Shown: positions 62,204 through 64,000 of the stretch, in pieces
Numbering within the stretch: the first letter of the stretch is position 1
How the letters are laid out: each line of letters begins with the position of its first letter
Assembly (NCBI RefSeq): GCF_019175285.1
Contig: NC_056527.1
Location: 105,872,044-105,936,043, forward strand
Direction of reading: 5' to 3'
Origin: Sceloporus undulatus
Lineage: Eukaryota > Chordata > Lepidosauria > Squamata > Phrynosomatidae
Length of the DNA stretch: 64,000 nucleotides
Made by a program: the position numbers and the translations under genes
The notes under the pieces: generated by a model
The model's database searches: none
What the model saw: the letters and a program-made list of their open reading frames with translations, nothing else
Told to the model about the DNA's origin: nothing

Positions 62204-62588
62204 AACATATATACTTGACTATAAGTCAACCTCATGTATAAGTCAAGGTCAGGTTTTGGGGTTAAAATGATGGATTTTGATATGACCCCATGTATAAGTT
62301 GAGGGTAAAATTTAGGGGCATGTGACAAAGGATCTATAAAATGAAGCAACTTAAAATTCCAGCAAGTATAACTGTTTGAGCTCCCACTAAATACAGGATA
62401 GATGAGAGAGGAAAGAGGGTCAGTGCTTTCAGGACAGATTACACTTTTGCCTTTCACCAAGGGATGGTTCCCTTTTTATAAGATTTAAAGTACAGTACTT
62501 ATACTGAACCGTGGATAAGTCGAGTCAGGTTTTTTGAGTCAATTTTTGGACTAAAATTTCTAGACTTATACATGAGTATATACATTAG
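62204..62588 (+). mobile_element. 385-bp palindromic MITE (TATATACTTGACTATAAG ends)
   Basis: CATATATACTTGACTATAAG at the start mirrors ACTTATACATGAGTATATAC at the end. GGTCAGGTTTTGGGGTTAAA mirrors GTCAATTTTTGGACTAAAAT-type sequence. Second copy at 49395-49716. Confidence 0.75.
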
Positions 62589-62815
62589 TTGTTTGTAATC
62601 AGCTACTTGCAAGCTGGTTACTTTCTGATGTGAAAAACTCATTTAGGTCACAGTTATCGTGATCGACTTCTTTGGGTTCCCTCCAAAAGATCTGGAGACT
62701 GAAACTCTTTGATAATGCTGGGAAACCCCAGACACTTTGTGGAAGTACAGTAACTAAAGTTACACAGAGATCTGAAGTAGAAAAATAATGAGTAATCAAG
62801 AGCTCAACCTTCGCA

Positions 62816-62842
62816 ACACACACACACACATTTCATATTGTT

Positions 62843-62874
<32 letters not shown>

Positions 62875-62897
62875 ACACACACACACTCATATACACA
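62816..62897. repeat. (AC)n and (TC)n microsatellites
   Basis: Consecutive AC, TC and AC runs. The TC tract spans about 62844-62873. Confidence 0.85.
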
Positions 62898-63019
62898 CAT
62901 AGATGGCACTTTTTGTTCCCAGTCACATCCTCCTAAAATGTTTCTGTTCTGTTCATTTCAAAGGGAATGTTGAGTCTTCACACACATTTACATAGACTAT
63001 GTATTAGCTCCTAGTGGCA

Positions 63020-63500
63020 AATCTAAGTGTGTTGCCGGGTGATGTGAGGAATGATGGAATTAGAACGGAAAGCTCTGGAGTAAAATCCCCACTCAGCCAT
63101 GAAGCTACCAAGTTTATTTATTTTATCAACATATTTCTCTCCCACCCTAAAGCAAAAGATTTCAGGATGCCGTACAAGGGAAATCAATGCAAACAAGTTA
63201 AAGCAATTTAAAACAATAAAAATAATTTAAATAATAGACTAAAAACATATCAAGTATGATCAACAAAATCATGTGCATTAGCATTTTGAGGTAAATCAGT
63301 GAGGCTCAAAGGCTTTAAGAAGCATTATGTTTGTACTCGGTGCCTAAATGAATCCAGTGTTGGTGCCAGTTGGGTCTGCAATGGGAGGGCATTCCACAGT
63401 TGAGGTGGCACAGATAAGAAGGCTCTTTCCTACATCCTTACACAGTTTCTTGACCTCACTGGTGGGATACAGATGAAGGTCCACCCAATCTTTTGTCGGG
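63020..63500. repeat. SINE-head scrap and dispersed repeat of uncertain class
   Basis: 63030-63110 resembles a decayed SINE head (CTCTGGAGTAAAATCCCCAC, TCAGCCATGAAG). 63128-63480 shares CAATTTAAAACAATAAAAAT and GGGAGGGCATTCCACAGTTG with 6170-6440. Confidence 0.45.
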
Positions 63501-63697
63501 GACTTAAAGGGCAAGGTGCTCCCTCAAACATAGAAGTCCCAAGCCATTGAAGAGGAAAAGGGAGTAAGCTAGTGGGCAAAGTATTGAGATCTCAGACTCC
63601 TGGGTCCTTTCTATTCTTGATACTAAATGGGAGTTTATTCTCTGAGGTTCCTGAGATTCTTTGGAGAGATTGAAAAAAATACGGCTTGAAGGACAAT

Positions 63698-63908
63698 GAG
63701 TGAGGATGGTGTTGTGGTTGCAGTACTGGAGTAAGAGTCTGAAAGACCATGGTTCTAGTTTCTGTTTGGCCATGGAAACCTATTGGGTGACATTGACAAA
63801 TCATAGTCTCTCAGCCTCAGGGAAAAGCAATGGCAAACCCACTCTGAACAAATCTTGTCAGGAACCCATTATAGGTTTGCTTAAGTCAGAAGGCACCACA
63901 ACAATGAA
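63698..63908 (+). mobile_element. Sauria-type tRNA SINE, decayed
   Basis: GAGGATGGTGTTGTGGTTGC, GGCCATGGAAACCTATTGGG, CTCAGCCTCAGGGAAAAGCA and GCAAACCCACTCTGAACAAA. The tail is shortened. Confidence 0.82.
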
Positions 63909-64000
63909 GGAGAACAACAGTGTAAAGCTTTGAGCCACAAATGTACACAGATTTGATCTTTTGCTCAGCTTTAAAAAATACTCAGTAAATTAGCAGCTTC

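Overview
The window is nuclear DNA from a lizard, most likely an iguanian. It has exon-intron genes, long introns packed with tRNA-derived Sauria-type SINEs, a 5S rRNA-derived SINE, CR1-like tails, and several palindromic non-autonomous DNA transposons (Tigger-like and hAT-like MITEs). No bacterial, organellar, CRISPR, rRNA or tRNA genes were seen. No retrovirus, LTR or other capsid-bearing element was recognised.

Two protein genes face each other tail to tail. The plus-strand gene (eight exons, 7869-17695) is the 3' two thirds of a BAIAP2/IRSp53-family I-BAR adaptor: the end of the IMD, a CRIB-like linker, an SH3 domain, and a C-terminal NPFAHIKLK/TVTNDR (WH2-like) tail. Its upstream exons were not found and should lie before the window. 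The minus-strand gene (15 coding exons, 58972 down to 27396) is LMTK3, and its coding sequence appears complete: 1455 codons plus stop. It encodes a membrane-anchored kinase with atypical HSD and DYG motifs, a very long acidic tail in one 2.48-kb exon, a KMVSF phosphatase-docking-type motif, and a five-residue end on a 17-nt terminal coding exon.

Layout: 1-1240 is homopolymer-distorted, probably poor-quality sequence. From 1241 to 7868 lies upstream intron or flank with SINEs. From 7869 to 17695 is the BAIAP2-family gene, followed by a candidate long 3' UTR to about 21964. Intergenic repeats run to about 26300. The LMTK3 3' UTR and gene occupy about 26312-58972, with its 5' flank in a pyrimidine-rich (minus-strand) tract to about 59960. 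The remaining 4 kb is repeat-bearing flank.

The main finding is the pairing itself. From general knowledge of the human genome, BAIAP2 lies tail to tail with AATK (LMTK1) on 17q25, and BAIAP2L1 with LMTK2 on 7q21-22. Human LMTK3 (19q13.33) has no BAIAP2-family neighbour. A BAIAP2-like gene tail to tail with LMTK3 here looks like the missing fourth member of a quartet produced by the two early vertebrate genome duplications, lost in mammals. All comparisons with other species are from memory, not from searches.
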